Notes under the pieces: generated by a model
What the model was told of the DNA's origin: nothing
Databases searched by the model: none
The model's input: only the letters and a program-made list of their open reading frames with translations
Translations under genes and position numbers: made by a program
Shown: one piece after another, positions 17,682-26,861 of the stretch
Layout of the letters: each line of letters starts with the position of its first letter
How positions within the stretch are numbered: the stretch's first letter is position 1
NCBI RefSeq assembly: GCF_013433315.1
Contig: NZ_WXVV01000020.1
Span: 62,001-126,000, forward strand
Source: Pseudomonas crudilactis
Lineage (GTDB): Bacteria > Pseudomonadota > Gammaproteobacteria > Pseudomonadales > Pseudomonadaceae
Length of the DNA stretch: 64,000 nucleotides
Direction: 5' to 3'

Positions 17682-18113
17682 ATGACCAAGACCCGACTGC
17701 TGATCGGCTTTCTCTGTGCCTTTAACGGTTACGCCATGGCCGCGTCTGCCCCGGCAGAAAAAGATGTCGCCCAAGCGGTGGATCATCTGACCCAGGCGAT
17801 GCTGCACAAGGACATCGCCGAGTTGAACGCCCTCACCGCGCCCAACCTGACCTACGGCCACTCCAGCGGCAAGATTCAGGACAAGAAGGAATTCATCGCC
17901 GACATTGAAACCGGCAAGAGCGCGTTCAAGACCCTGGAAATGCAGAATCAGACCATCACCCTGTCCGGCGATACCGCGCTGGTGCGCCACCACTTTTCCG
18001 CGCAAGCGTTGAAGGGGACCGAGGTGATACCAACGGAGATCGAGAATTTTCAGATCTGGCAGAAGCAGGGTGGCAAGTGGTTGCTGGTGGGGCGGCAGGC
18101 GTTCAAGTTCTGA
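17682..18113 (+). CDS. Exported DUF4440/SnoaL-like protein
   Basis: 143 residues with a cleavable signal peptide (LLIGFLCAFNGYAMAASA, cut after AMA) and an NTF2-type fold. The helix VAQAVDHLTQAMLHKDIAELNAL, the strand ALTAPNLTYGHSSGKIQDKKEFI, and the terminal IWQKQGGKWLLVGRQAFKF follow the DUF4440 pattern. Likely a periplasmic ligand-binding or enzymatic NTF2 domain of unknown role. AAGGAAAC precedes the ATG. Confidence 0.8.
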   Translation: MTKTRLLIGFLCAFNGYAMAASAPAEKDVAQAVDHLTQAMLHKDIAELNALTAPNLTYGHSSGKIQDKKEFIADIETGKSAFKTLEMQNQTITLSGDTALVRHHFSAQALKGTEVIPTEIENFQIWQKQGGKWLLVGRQAFKF

Positions 18114-18155
18114 GGGCAATGATCTAGCCTGAATGAACGTTGGCCAAGCGGGCCT

Positions 18156-18222
18156 CTTCGCGAGCAGGCTCGCTCCCACAGGAGAACGCATTCCAATGTG
18201 GGAGCGAGCTTGCTCGCGAAGG
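18156..18222. repeat. REP pair (GTGGGAGCGAGC class, tail-to-tail)
   Basis: TTCGCGAGCAGGCTCGCTCC and the inverted partner with a short spacer, between convergent genes. Confidence 0.9.
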
Positions 18223-18259
18223 CGGCAGCCCGGCTTGCACAAATCCACTGCCCTCCCCG

Positions 18260-19873
18260 TTATAACCGAAACCGATCCACCGACTGCGCCAACTGCCCCG
18301 CCAGACTCGACAATTCATCGGTGGTATTTGCGGTTTGCCCGATCACACGGCTATTACCCTCGGACATCCCGGCAATCATTTCCACCTGATGGGCAATCTC
18401 GTTACTGGCCTGGCTCTGCTCGCCAATCGTGCGGGTGATGTCGTTGACCAGTTGCGTCGTGCTCAACGTCGCCTCGAGGATCTCGCGAATAGCCCGCTCG
18501 ACATCCGCCGTCACCGCCATACCCTTGTCGACCTGCGCGACGCCCGCCTCCATGCTGCTGACCGCCTCGCGGGTGCTGTGCTGAATGCGCGCGACCATCG
18601 CGGCGATTTCCTGGGTAGAAGCGCTGGTACGTGCCGCCAGACTGCGCACTTCATCCGCGACCACCGCAAAGCCCCTGCCCTGCTCCCCGGCCCGGGCCGC
18701 TTCAATGGCGGCATTGAGCGCCAGCAGGTTGGTCTGGTCGGCAATGCTCTTGATTACCTGAATGATGTTGAAAATGGCTTCTGACTCCTGATCCAGCGTG
18801 CGGATCACCTGTGCCGACTGTTGCGCCGAGCGCGCGATATCGTCCATGTCGCTGACCACTTGATGAATCACGCCGCCGCCCTCCTTGGCCAGGGTTTCGG
18901 CTTGACTGGCCATGCTCAGGGCCCGTTCGGCGTGGCGGGTGATTTCCTCGATGCTCGCGGTCATCTGGCTGGCGGCTGCGGCCATGGTGCCGGCAGCCAC
19001 GCTTTGCTGCTGGCTGCTGTCGGCGACCTGATGGCAGCCCTGGCTGAGTTGTTCGCTCATGCCACTGACGCCGTGAGCATTGCGCCGCACCACATCGATC
19101 ATGTTGCGCAAGTCGCGCTGCATGGTCGCTAGTGTGCGGATCAAGCCACTGGCTTCGTCCTTGCCGGACGGCTCGGCGATCGGCTCGCTGAGGTTGCCGT
19201 GGGCGATGCTTTCGGCGATGCGACTGGCGGTCTTCAACGGCCCCATAATGCTCAGAATCACCCAGCGCCCCTGAATCAACAGCAGCACGAGGCTGGCGAG
19301 CAACACCACACCGAGCGCAACGTTGGCGCTGTGGATAGCTGATTCGGTTGCAGCGCTGGTCTGCCGCGTATTGGACTCGATCAACTCGCTCAACGCGGCC
19401 ATTTGTTCTTCAAGCTGACCAAACGCCGTGTTGAAGGTGCCCAGTTCCCGTTGAGCGGCATCAGGATTGTCCAGCGCCAATCCGACGATCCGCTCGCCAG
19501 TGTTGATGTAGGTATCGAGGCCAGGCTTGATCTGCTCCAGCGCCGTGCGCAATGTCGGGTTGATCGGCAACTTGAGGTTTTCCTCGAGCACCTCGCGAAA
19601 ATGCCCGGCATGCTCATTGATCGAATCGCGCACCTCGCTCGCAGTGCTGGTACTTTTGCCCAGCCCGACCAGCATCGCCGAGTAGACATCGGCGCGCAGG
19701 GCGTCGTGCATCATGTCGGCTTCCATGTGGTTGCGCAGCGCGCTCATGCTGACCGCGTTGTCGCTGACCGCCGAGGCCATCCGCTGGTTGCCGACGTAAC
19801 TGACCAGACTCACGATCAACGCCGTCAGCAGACTTGTCACAATCAGCAACACTAAACGCAGTTTGATCGACAC
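18260..19873 (-). CDS. Methyl-accepting chemotaxis protein
   Basis: 537 residues. TM1 is at about 7-27, a four-helix-bundle-type periplasmic sensor of about 160 residues follows, TM2 is near 190-210, and then HAMP (IMGPLKTASRIAESIAHGNLSEPI). The cytoplasmic hairpin has the invariant tip sequence ESEAIFNIIQVIKSIADQTNLLALNAAIEAARAGEQGRGFAVVADEVR in overall pattern (key words DQTNLLALNAAIEAARAGE). It signals to CheA/CheW. There is no C-terminal CheR-docking pentapeptide. I prefer the GTG start at 19873, which has AGAGGA 8 bp upstream and begins right before TM1. The ligand is unknown; no chemotaxis genes are nearby. Confidence 0.92.
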   Translation of the reverse strand: MSIKLRLVLLIVTSLLTALIVSLVSYVGNQRMASAVSDNAVSMSALRNHMEADMMHDALRADVYSAMLVGLGKSTSTASEVRDSINEHAGHFREVLEENLKLPINPTLRTALEQIKPGLDTYINTGERIVGLALDNPDAAQRELGTFNTAFGQLEEQMAALSELIESNTRQTSAATESAIHSANVALGVVLLASLVLLLIQGRWVILSIMGPLKTASRIAESIAHGNLSEPIAEPSGKDEASGLIRTLATMQRDLRNMIDVVRRNAHGVSGMSEQLSQGCHQVADSSQQQSVAAGTMAAAASQMTASIEEITRHAERALSMASQAETLAKEGGGVIHQVVSDMDDIARSAQQSAQVIRTLDQESEAIFNIIQVIKSIADQTNLLALNAAIEAARAGEQGRGFAVVADEVRSLAARTSASTQEIAAMVARIQHSTREAVSSMEAGVAQVDKGMAVTADVERAIREILEATLSTTQLVNDITRTIGEQSQASNEIAHQVEMIAGMSEGNSRVIGQTANTTDELSSLAGQLAQSVDRFRL

Positions 19874-20118
19874 CGGGTTTTCCTCTCTCGTCACGCCCGT
19901 AAGCGCTTGTCAGCCTTCAGTTAAGCCTATTTGTGCAGGTCTGCCGCGCCAGAGCGTGTCAGCAGGTGTCGGCGTGCAGACAGAATGCCGTAAAACTTTC
20001 CAATTGCGCGGAAAGTCTCACTTTTCAACGCGAGCGGACACGGCCTTCATCGCCGGTTAATGCCGGCAGGCTATTGAATCCGTCGCTCTGAACATTCGTA
20101 CAGCAAAAGGAAACGCCT

Positions 20119-20640
20119 ATGAAACGCGCATTGTGGTTGGGTTTGCTCGGCACCTTCGCCATCGGTACCGCGCAGGCGGCAACGGAAAAAGTCGCCATCA
20201 ATCTGGTCAGTGCCGACGGCGCGCCGCAAGCGATCGGCTCGGTCACTATCAGTGAGACCGCATATGGCCTGTTGTTCACGCCCGATCTGAAATCCCTGCC
20301 GGCCGGCGTGCACGGTTTCCACGTGCATGAAAACGGTAGCTGTGAAGCCGGCATGAAGGACGGCGTCAAAGGCGCCGCACTGGCCGCAGGCGGGCATTTC
20401 GATCCGCAGAAAACCGGCAAGCACCTCGGCCCCTACGCCGACGGCCATTTGGGTGATCTGCCGGCGGTCTACGTGACGGCTGACGGCGTCGCCAACTACC
20501 CGGTACTCGCGCCGCGTCTGAAAAAGATCGCCGAAATCAAGGGTCACGCGCTGATGATCCACGCCGGTGGCGACAACCACGCTGACATGCCCAAACCGCT
20601 GGGTGGTGGCGGTGATCGCATGGCCTGCGGGGTGATTTGA
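20119..20640 (+). CDS. sodC: Periplasmic Cu,Zn superoxide dismutase
   Basis: 173 residues with a signal peptide ending in AQA. Copper and zinc ligands are intact: HGFHVHENGSC, GGHFDPQ, HLGDLPAV and HAGGDNHAD. Two cysteines (in NGSCEAG and RMACGVI) can form the structural disulfide. It dismutates superoxide in the periplasm. Preceded by AAAGGAAAC. It stands alone and is followed by a hairpin. Confidence 0.96.
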   Translation: MKRALWLGLLGTFAIGTAQAATEKVAINLVSADGAPQAIGSVTISETAYGLLFTPDLKSLPAGVHGFHVHENGSCEAGMKDGVKGAALAAGGHFDPQKTGKHLGPYADGHLGDLPAVYVTADGVANYPVLAPRLKKIAEIKGHALMIHAGGDNHADMPKPLGGGGDRMACGVI

Positions 20641-20659
20641 CCCGCCGTAGCCTGAAGCC

Positions 20660-20683
20660 GGGCAACCCACAATGGCGTTGCCC
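20660..20683 (+). terminator. Probable terminator hairpin after sodC
   Basis: GGGCAAC and GTTGCCC form a 7-bp GC-rich stem 20 bp past the stop; the downstream tract (CGCGTCTGTCTTGC) is only weakly T-rich. Confidence 0.5.
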
Positions 20684-20799
20684 GCGTCTGTCTTGCAATA
20701 GCGCAGACTTTCCAGCGTCACGGAACTCCCGCCCCCCGCGCCCCTCTCACATTATGTAGTCCTTCCCTTTTTGCTTCGCGCTTGTGGAGGAACACCGTC

Positions 20800-21114
20800 A
20801 TGCGCAAGTTAGTGCTCGTTTCTTCTTTACTCCTATGCCTGCCGGTCGGCTCGGCGTTGGCCCGTGTTGATGCGGGTGACGTCGCCACTTCGGCCGGCGT
20901 CTCCGCGTCGCTGTACTCGACCTTCAAGGATCACAAAATGGTGATTCCAGCCCGTGACGACTTGTCTGCGTTTGTCGCCAGTGGCGGGGCCATTCGTGGG
21001 GTTTATCTTGAATCGGTGCTGCAACAGGTTCGCCAGGACAATCCTGGCATCAACGCCAGCGATGAAGATCTGGCCAACGCGATTCTGGTGCATTACGAAG
21101 GGCTGAATCAGTAG
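20800..21114 (+). CDS. DUF2388-family exported protein
   Basis: 104 residues, a signal peptide (LVLVSSLLLCLPVGSALA) and the Pseudomonas DUF2388 pattern S-x-FKDHKMVIPARDDLSAFVASGGAIRGVYLES ending in ANAILVHYE (key words ARDD and FVAS.G.IRG). Function unknown; these occur as small periplasmic proteins in several copies per genome. The ATG at 20800 has GGAGG upstream; the in-frame start six codons earlier spoils the signal peptide. Confidence 0.85.
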   Translation: MRKLVLVSSLLLCLPVGSALARVDAGDVATSAGVSASLYSTFKDHKMVIPARDDLSAFVASGGAIRGVYLESVLQQVRQDNPGINASDEDLANAILVHYEGLNQ

Positions 21115-21182
21115 CCGTCACGGATAAAGCAGCCGATGGATGGCCGCTGACGGCGCATAGGCAAAACTGTCCGACGGCCTCT

Positions 21183-21596
21183 ATGATGGAGGCCATGACG
21201 ACTTCTGTGCCCTTGCGCTCCCCCTGCCCGCCCGGCGCCTGCATTTGCGGGCGCGACCCGTTGCTGGAGACTCCAGGTTCGGATCTGCGCATCCTGCGTC
21301 TGACTCGTGAGGAAGAGAAAGTCTTGCTCGCGCGGCTGGAAAAACTCAAAGACCTCGCTGACCTCGCACACCTGCAAAAGCGCATGTTCGAGCAATTGGG
21401 CATTCGCGTGGACGTCGCTCCCGGTTTCAATGAAGTGCGGACGATGCGCGGTATCGCCATTCAGATCGACGAGTTACCGGGCCTGTGCCGCAAGACGCGG
21501 GCGGCGATTCCGGCGGCGATTCGCCGCGGACTGGAAAATCGCCCGGACATCGCCTTCGAACTGCTCAACGCCCACGACTTGCTGCGCGACACCTGA
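21183..21596 (+). CDS. Conserved hypothetical protein with N-terminal Cys cluster
   Basis: 137 residues. The N-terminus has CPPGACICGRDPLL, a three-cysteine cluster that could bind a metal, followed by an acidic/basic helix (LTREEEKVLLARLEKLKDLADLAHLQKRM) that may be coiled coil. It converges with ligD, the two stops being adjacent. I do not recognise a named family, although similar genes sit in this position in other pseudomonads to my recollection. Three candidate ATG codons (21183, 21186, 21195) cannot be separated by ribosome binding site. Confidence 0.7.
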   Translation: MMEAMTTSVPLRSPCPPGACICGRDPLLETPGSDLRILRLTREEEKVLLARLEKLKDLADLAHLQKRMFEQLGIRVDVAPGFNEVRTMRGIAIQIDELPGLCRKTRAAIPAAIRRGLENRPDIAFELLNAHDLLRDT

Positions 21597-24188
21597 TCAC
21601 TTTTTCAGACCCAAGCGTTTACGCATCTCGGCGGTAATGCTCTGGCGGGTTTTCTTCATATCAGCCCATGGCTCGTCGCCAACCTCCGCCAACCGCTCAT
21701 GAACGTTGTGCACATTCCACTGATTGCCGCCTTTGATCTCGGCGACCTCCTCACGAAACAGCGGCACCGACACCGGCAATCCTTCGCGGGTGCGCGCCGC
21801 ATAGGCGCAAATGGTGGTGGCGCCCAGACCGTTGCGCAGGTAATCGATAAAGATCCGCCCGACGCGGTTTTTCGGCCCGGACACCGCAGAAAAGCGGTCC
21901 GGCAACAGCTTGGCGATATGACTGACGATAGCGTGGCTGAAGTCCTTGACCTCGTCCCAGCCAAGTTTGCGGGTCAGCGGCACGACCAGGTGAATACCCT
22001 TGCCACCGCTGGTTTTGAGGAACGCCTTGAGGCCCAGCTCATCGAGCACGGTCAAGGTCAGCGCCGTCGCTTCGACCATGCTTTTCCACGGCAATGCCGG
22101 ATCCGGGTCAAGGTCGAGTACGAAGCGGTCAGGCTTGTCCAGATCGACCGTGGTTGCGTTCCAGGTGTGCAGTTCGACGGTGCTCATCTGCACTGCGCCG
22201 ATCAGCGCTTCGGCGTTGTTGATCAACATTACCGGTTGCCCGGTGACGTCCTTGTCCAGCGTGGTGATGCCGGGGATCGCCAGGCGTTCGGCATTTTTCT
22301 GGAAGAACAATTCGCCGGCGATGCCGTCCGGGGCGCGCACCAAGGCGACCGGGCGCTCCTTGAGTTGCGGCAGGATCCACTCGGCGACGCTGGCGTAGTA
22401 TTCGGCCAGTTGCATCTTGGTGGTGCCGCTGGCGGCATCGATGACTCGATCGGGGTGAGTAATGCGCACCTTGCCGTTGGCCAGTCCGAGCTGTGACGGC
22501 GCCGTGTCGGCGTTGCTCGCCGAGGCCTTTTTCGGCGGTTTCTTCGTAGACGTTTTCTTCTCTGCAGTTTTCACCGGTTTCGCTCGCTCCTCAGTGATGT
22601 CCTTGGCTGGCTTGTCGTCGCGCAAGCCATGGAACACGGCGTGGCGCACTGAACCGTCCTTGGTCATTTCGGCAAACGCCACCTCTGCCAAGAGCTTCGG
22701 TTTCAACCAATGCACACCTTTGACCTCGAACCCGCTGGGTGGATTGACCACCGCCGCCTTCTTCACTTGCAAGGGTTTGAGTTGGGCCAGAATGCTTTTC
22801 AACGTCGACTCGTTGAAACCGGTGCCGACCTTGCCGGCGTAGCGTAATTCGCCACTGTCGCGATCGTGCAGCCCCAGCAACAATGCACCGAAGGCACTGC
22901 GCGAGCCCTTCGGATCGGTGTATCCGACGATCACAAACTCCTGGCGGTGTTTGCACTTGAGCTTGATCCAGTCGCCACTGCGCCGCGACACATAGGGAGA
23001 GCCGAGGCGTTTGCCGATCAGCCCTTCCATCTGCATCTGGCAGGCACTGTTGAGCAGTGCGTCCGGAGTTTCATCGAAGGCTTCGGAGAAGTGCAGCAAC
23101 GGTTGTTCATGGCTGCCGAGCACCGTGGCCAGCGCCGCGCGACGTTCCTCGACCGGCACTTCGCGCAGATCAACGCCGTTGAGATACGGCAGGTCGAACA
23201 GGTAGTAGAGAATGTTGCCGCTGCTTCCACCTTCAAAAGCATTTTGCAGGGCCTGAAAGTCCGGCACGCCGTATTCGTTGGCGACGACCATTTCTCCGTC
23301 CAGCCACGCCGATTCCAATCCCAGCGCGGCCAGGGCTGCAGCCTGTTGCGGCAACTTGTGCGTCCAGTCATGGCCGTTGCGGGTGAACAGTTGCACCTGA
23401 TCATGATCAATCCGCGCCATGATCCGGTAGCCATCGAATTTGATCTCGTAGCTCCACTGCCCTTCGGGTGCGCTATCGACCAGCGTGGCCAGCTCCGGCT
23501 TGAGTTGTGCCGGCAGTTTCGCCTTGTGCGCGCCGGTGAGCTTGCCGGTCGCTTGCTTGCGCGCCTTGGCCGGGGCCTTCTTCGGCGGTTTGCTTTGCTC
23601 TGCGGCCAACTTGGGCTTGGTTACAAGGGTTCGCTCGCTCAGCACGCTGTCCGGCTCGGCGACCAACACATCGTAATCATCTTGCGGGCGAGCGGCGCTG
23701 TCCTGATGCTTGATCAGAAACCAGTTCTCCTTCTTGCCCGGCATGTGCGTGCGCACCAGATTCCAGATGCCGCCGAGCTTTTCGCCTTGCAGCTCGAACT
23801 TGAGCTTGCCCTTGGCGTAGGCCTTGTGCGGATCTTCCAGCGGAATCCACACACCGCGATCCCAGACGATCACATCGCCAGCACCGTAATGCCCTTCGGG
23901 GATGCTGCCCTCGAACGTCGCGTAATCCAGCGGATGATCCTCGACATGCACCGCCAGACGCTTGACCTTGGGATCGAGCGACGGCCCTTTCGGCACGGCC
24001 CAGCTCTTCAAGGCGCCATCGAGTTCCAGACGAAAGTCATAGTGCAGGTGCGAAGCGTCGTGCTTCTGGATGCAGAACTGCAACGCGTGATCCGTGGCGG
24101 TTTTACGCCCGGAGCGCTTGACGGCGGCCGGCTCGGACGTCGCCGAGAAATCGCGCATGCGGTTGTAGTCGTCAAGGTTTCTGCTCAT
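21597..24188 (-). CDS. ligD: ATP-dependent DNA ligase D (multidomain NHEJ ligase)
   Basis: 863 residues with the Pseudomonas domain order. The N-terminal 3'-phosphoesterase is at about 1-190 (HYDFRLELDGALKSWAVPKG, DHPLDYATFEGSIPEGHYGAG). The adenylating ligase is at about 225-530, with the nucleotidyl lysine in EIKFDGYR near residue 250. The C-terminal primase-polymerase is at about 570-860, with the catalytic DLDPD motif. It repairs double-strand breaks with Ku. A Lys/Ala-rich linker joins ligase and polymerase. It is the third gene of an apparent operon behind the haem-oxygenase-like protein and a methyltransferase (17-bp gap). No ku gene is in the window. Confidence 0.95.
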   Translation of the reverse strand: MSRNLDDYNRMRDFSATSEPAAVKRSGRKTATDHALQFCIQKHDASHLHYDFRLELDGALKSWAVPKGPSLDPKVKRLAVHVEDHPLDYATFEGSIPEGHYGAGDVIVWDRGVWIPLEDPHKAYAKGKLKFELQGEKLGGIWNLVRTHMPGKKENWFLIKHQDSAARPQDDYDVLVAEPDSVLSERTLVTKPKLAAEQSKPPKKAPAKARKQATGKLTGAHKAKLPAQLKPELATLVDSAPEGQWSYEIKFDGYRIMARIDHDQVQLFTRNGHDWTHKLPQQAAALAALGLESAWLDGEMVVANEYGVPDFQALQNAFEGGSSGNILYYLFDLPYLNGVDLREVPVEERRAALATVLGSHEQPLLHFSEAFDETPDALLNSACQMQMEGLIGKRLGSPYVSRRSGDWIKLKCKHRQEFVIVGYTDPKGSRSAFGALLLGLHDRDSGELRYAGKVGTGFNESTLKSILAQLKPLQVKKAAVVNPPSGFEVKGVHWLKPKLLAEVAFAEMTKDGSVRHAVFHGLRDDKPAKDITEERAKPVKTAEKKTSTKKPPKKASASNADTAPSQLGLANGKVRITHPDRVIDAASGTTKMQLAEYYASVAEWILPQLKERPVALVRAPDGIAGELFFQKNAERLAIPGITTLDKDVTGQPVMLINNAEALIGAVQMSTVELHTWNATTVDLDKPDRFVLDLDPDPALPWKSMVEATALTLTVLDELGLKAFLKTSGGKGIHLVVPLTRKLGWDEVKDFSHAIVSHIAKLLPDRFSAVSGPKNRVGRIFIDYLRNGLGATTICAYAARTREGLPVSVPLFREEVAEIKGGNQWNVHNVHERLAEVGDEPWADMKKTRQSITAEMRKRLGLKK

Positions 24189-24205
24189 TGCGCACCTGCC
24201 TTGCT

Positions 24206-25159
24206 TCAGCCAATTCGGGTCACGGTCAACGCCACCACGGCGATCCGGTCGACCCGTTGATAACCGGGGTTGAGCAGCTCCTCGCCGAAGACATCCGGAT
24301 CAAGTTCGCGATACGTCCAGCCGAAGCGCTGTTCATCGAGTCGCGGCAGCACGGTGTCAAGAAACGGATCGCGACCATCAACCATCGCCACGCCGGTATA
24401 AAGCAGCAACGAGCCGCCAGGTGCCAGCCGATTCAGCGCCTGTTCGACGATGCGCAGCGACAGCCCAGCGCCCAGCGTGCCGCCACCGTGGCGATAGGCG
24501 CGTTCCGCTGGATCGGCCATGTACGGTGGGTTGGCGACGATCAGGTCGAACTCACCGTCAACGCCTTGCAACAGATCACTGGCGCGCACTTCGACGTTGC
24601 CGACTTCTGCCAGCGCCGCATTGATCGCAGTCAGACGCAGCGCTGCAGGGTTGATGTCCAGCGCCAGCACTTGTGCCTCGCGACGGGCACGGCCGATCAC
24701 AATCGCACCGACCCCAGCGCCACAGCCAATGTCCACCGCGCGATGGATCGGCGCGAAATTCTGTTGCAGGTGAGCGTGGATCAGTTGCGCAAAACGGTAG
24801 GTGTCGGGGCCGAAAAACACCGCATCAGCAGCCTCGGTAGGGAACGCCGAATGCACGAACAGCAAATCATCCAGGCTTGACCAGCGCACACGACTTTTCA
24901 ACTGACCTTCGTAGGTATCAATGACCTGAGCGTCTTGCAGCTGCCGCTGTTCATCGGCCGACAACAACCCCGGTGCGAATGGACGCGACCAACCGAACAC
25001 ATCGCGCAAGGAGTCGGCCATCTGACCCTCGTCACGCTGGTTGACCCGTTGATGGGTCAACGGCGTCGGGGTGACGAACCGATATCCGTCTGCCAACAAG
25101 CGCCGGCCCAGTTGCAGCAGCACGAGGTCGTTGGTACAGAGTTGTTCTTCCTGATTCAT
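24206..25159 (-). CDS. Class I SAM-dependent methyltransferase of the NPPY type
   Basis: 317 residues. The SAM motif I is AVDIGCGAGVGAIVIG, motif II acidic is LALDINPAAL, and the N-methyltransferase motif is VANPPYM, which typifies enzymes that modify amide or amino nitrogen in glutamine, adenine or guanine. A 120-residue N-terminal domain precedes it. ATG 25159 has AAGGA upstream. The gap to the preceding diiron-type gene is 11 bp and to ligD 17 bp, so the three form one operon. HemK/PrmC, RlmG or a small-molecule N-methyltransferase are all possible. Confidence 0.85.
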   Translation of the reverse strand: MNQEEQLCTNDLVLLQLGRRLLADGYRFVTPTPLTHQRVNQRDEGQMADSLRDVFGWSRPFAPGLLSADEQRQLQDAQVIDTYEGQLKSRVRWSSLDDLLFVHSAFPTEAADAVFFGPDTYRFAQLIHAHLQQNFAPIHRAVDIGCGAGVGAIVIGRARREAQVLALDINPAALRLTAINAALAEVGNVEVRASDLLQGVDGEFDLIVANPPYMADPAERAYRHGGGTLGAGLSLRIVEQALNRLAPGGSLLLYTGVAMVDGRDPFLDTVLPRLDEQRFGWTYRELDPDVFGEELLNPGYQRVDRIAVVALTVTRIG

Positions 25160-25170
25160 CGGCAAGGTCC

Positions 25171-26547
25171 TTAAGGCAAACGGGATTTGAGTTCGATAAA
25201 ACGGCGGGTAGCGAGCAGCCCGGCCGGATGCGCATGACGGGCCGGGGCGAGCCAGGGGATCAGAATCGCCATCTGCGCCAATCCGTCCCGACCTTGCAGC
25301 GCGGCGTTGAGCGCCTGTACGTCGGGATCCTGTTCAAGCCCTTCGATGGGCGCTGCGGGATGACTGTGCCGCCGAACAGGTTTCGCTTTATCCGACGGCG
25401 TCCAGTCGCCAGCGATCCAGTCGTGCACCAGTTGTTTTTCGTAGGCATTGAACACGCCAAACATCGCCGCACCGTCGCCCGCGATCAGTTGCCAAAAACG
25501 GCTGGCCTGCGGGTCTTCGTGGCGTTTGATCCAGCCCTTGTTCTGCAACGCTTGAAGAAAACCGGGCAATTGTTCCGGTGCAGCCAGCCACTGATTGACG
25601 GTCTGCCCTTCGAAGCGGCAGTAATCGGAGTGCATGTGCTGGGCGAATGGGCACTTGCGCTCGAGCATCGCCAGCAACTCGTGCTCTAGGTCGAAACCCT
25701 CGATGATTGCGCGACTGCCCTGCCCCAGGTCGTTGAGCCGATAGCCCAGCGATACCCGGCGTAGAAACTCGGTGCGATCGGCTTCAAGCGGTAGTAGATC
25801 GAGCGCTGCTTGCACGGCTTTTTGTGCATGGCCGGTGCTGGCGTTATCGATGGTCACATGCAGGGTGAAATAGTACGGATCGATGCCCAGCTCACTGAGT
25901 TCGTAACTGCTGATCAACAGGTGCAACGGCAGTTGTTCATAGCCGAGGTTGTAGCCGATCACCTCGGGCAAGTAATCCGCGCCACAGACACCGAGCGCCA
26001 GTTGTATCGCGCCTTGCAGGTAGCGTTCATCGTCGATGGCGCTGCTGTCCTGCAGATCGTGCTCGGCGAGCAATTTCTGGTAAATCACCACGTGGTTCTG
26101 CGCCGGATTGCCTTCGCCCAGTTCTTCCAGAAAGGTGCGCAGCAAGCCTTGGAAACGCGGGTCCTGCCAGCGCGGCAGCAGGCCAGAAAGCCAGGCACCA
26201 TCAACCAGTTTGGTCGGCGCTACCGCTTGCAGGAAATACAGCGCCTGCGCCTTGCCACGGAAGAATTGCCGAGGCCCACCGGCCTTGCGCTGTTGCAGAT
26301 AGTCGGCGTATTGCCGGGCGACATCGGCGCAATGTTCGGCTACCCACGAGTGCCACGTCGCCGGGTCTTCGGGCAGGGAATCGGAGAGTTGCGCGGCGTG
26401 TTGCAGTTGCTCCTGCAAAAACGTCCGCGCAAGGTCTTGTGAATTGTCATCGCGCAACAGCGCATCATAGACCTGCCGAATGCTTCCGGCGGCGTTCATC
26501 ACATGCGGTTGGTCAGGCGCAGCCTGCAGGTGTGTCAGGACAGTCAT
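25171..26547 (-). CDS. Haem-oxygenase-like diiron oxidase family protein (iron-containing redox enzyme family)
   Basis: 458 residues. The central region follows the HDO pattern: Glu141/Glu142 in EELGEGNPAQNH, His152, and a second half-site with YYFTLHVTIDNASTGH (His230, Asp234, His240). Known HDO enzymes use two irons and oxygen to make hydrazines, alkenes, nitro groups or cleave C-C bonds (UndA, BesC, SznF, CADD). The flanking N- and C-terminal regions are longer than in single-domain members. It is transcribed with an NPPY methyltransferase and ligD. Chemistry and substrate are unknown; whether all ligands are in place needs a structural model. Confidence 0.78.
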   Translation of the reverse strand: MTVLTHLQAAPDQPHVMNAAGSIRQVYDALLRDDNSQDLARTFLQEQLQHAAQLSDSLPEDPATWHSWVAEHCADVARQYADYLQQRKAGGPRQFFRGKAQALYFLQAVAPTKLVDGAWLSGLLPRWQDPRFQGLLRTFLEELGEGNPAQNHVVIYQKLLAEHDLQDSSAIDDERYLQGAIQLALGVCGADYLPEVIGYNLGYEQLPLHLLISSYELSELGIDPYYFTLHVTIDNASTGHAQKAVQAALDLLPLEADRTEFLRRVSLGYRLNDLGQGSRAIIEGFDLEHELLAMLERKCPFAQHMHSDYCRFEGQTVNQWLAAPEQLPGFLQALQNKGWIKRHEDPQASRFWQLIAGDGAAMFGVFNAYEKQLVHDWIAGDWTPSDKAKPVRRHSHPAAPIEGLEQDPDVQALNAALQGRDGLAQMAILIPWLAPARHAHPAGLLATRRFIELKSRLP

Positions 26548-26690
26548 GGCAAAGTTCTCGGTCGATTGACAGGGCGCTGTTCCACACGCCTCTACAGCAG
26601 CAGAGAGCCAGCGCCTGCGAAAAATTCAATCGACGTGAAAATTGCCCGGACGGACGGCCGTCTGCGCGATCCTCGCACACACTGAATTCC

Positions 26691-26778
26691 TCTGTAGGAG
26701 CTGCCGAAGGCTGCGATCTTTTGATTTTGATTTTAAAAACAAGATCAAAAGATCGCAGCCTTCGGCAGCTCCTACAGG
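26691..26778. repeat. REP palindrome pair (GTAG class) upstream of the RAYT
   Basis: CTGTAGGAGCTGCCGAAGGC and its inverse around an AT-rich centre, 84 bp before the transposase start. Together with 27320-27409 it frames the gene. The rest of the 314-bp gap shows nothing else. Confidence 0.92.
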
Positions 26779-26861
26779 GTTACATCGTGCAACGGATTGA
26801 GTTCGCGTAAGGGCGAGGGATGGCTAACGTTCAGGAACGATGTTTTTGGGAGGGCAAAGGA

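Noticed and set aside
21597..24260. Long antisense frames opposite ligD
   Set aside because: They are shadows produced by high GC at third positions; no ribosome binding site and no family pattern.
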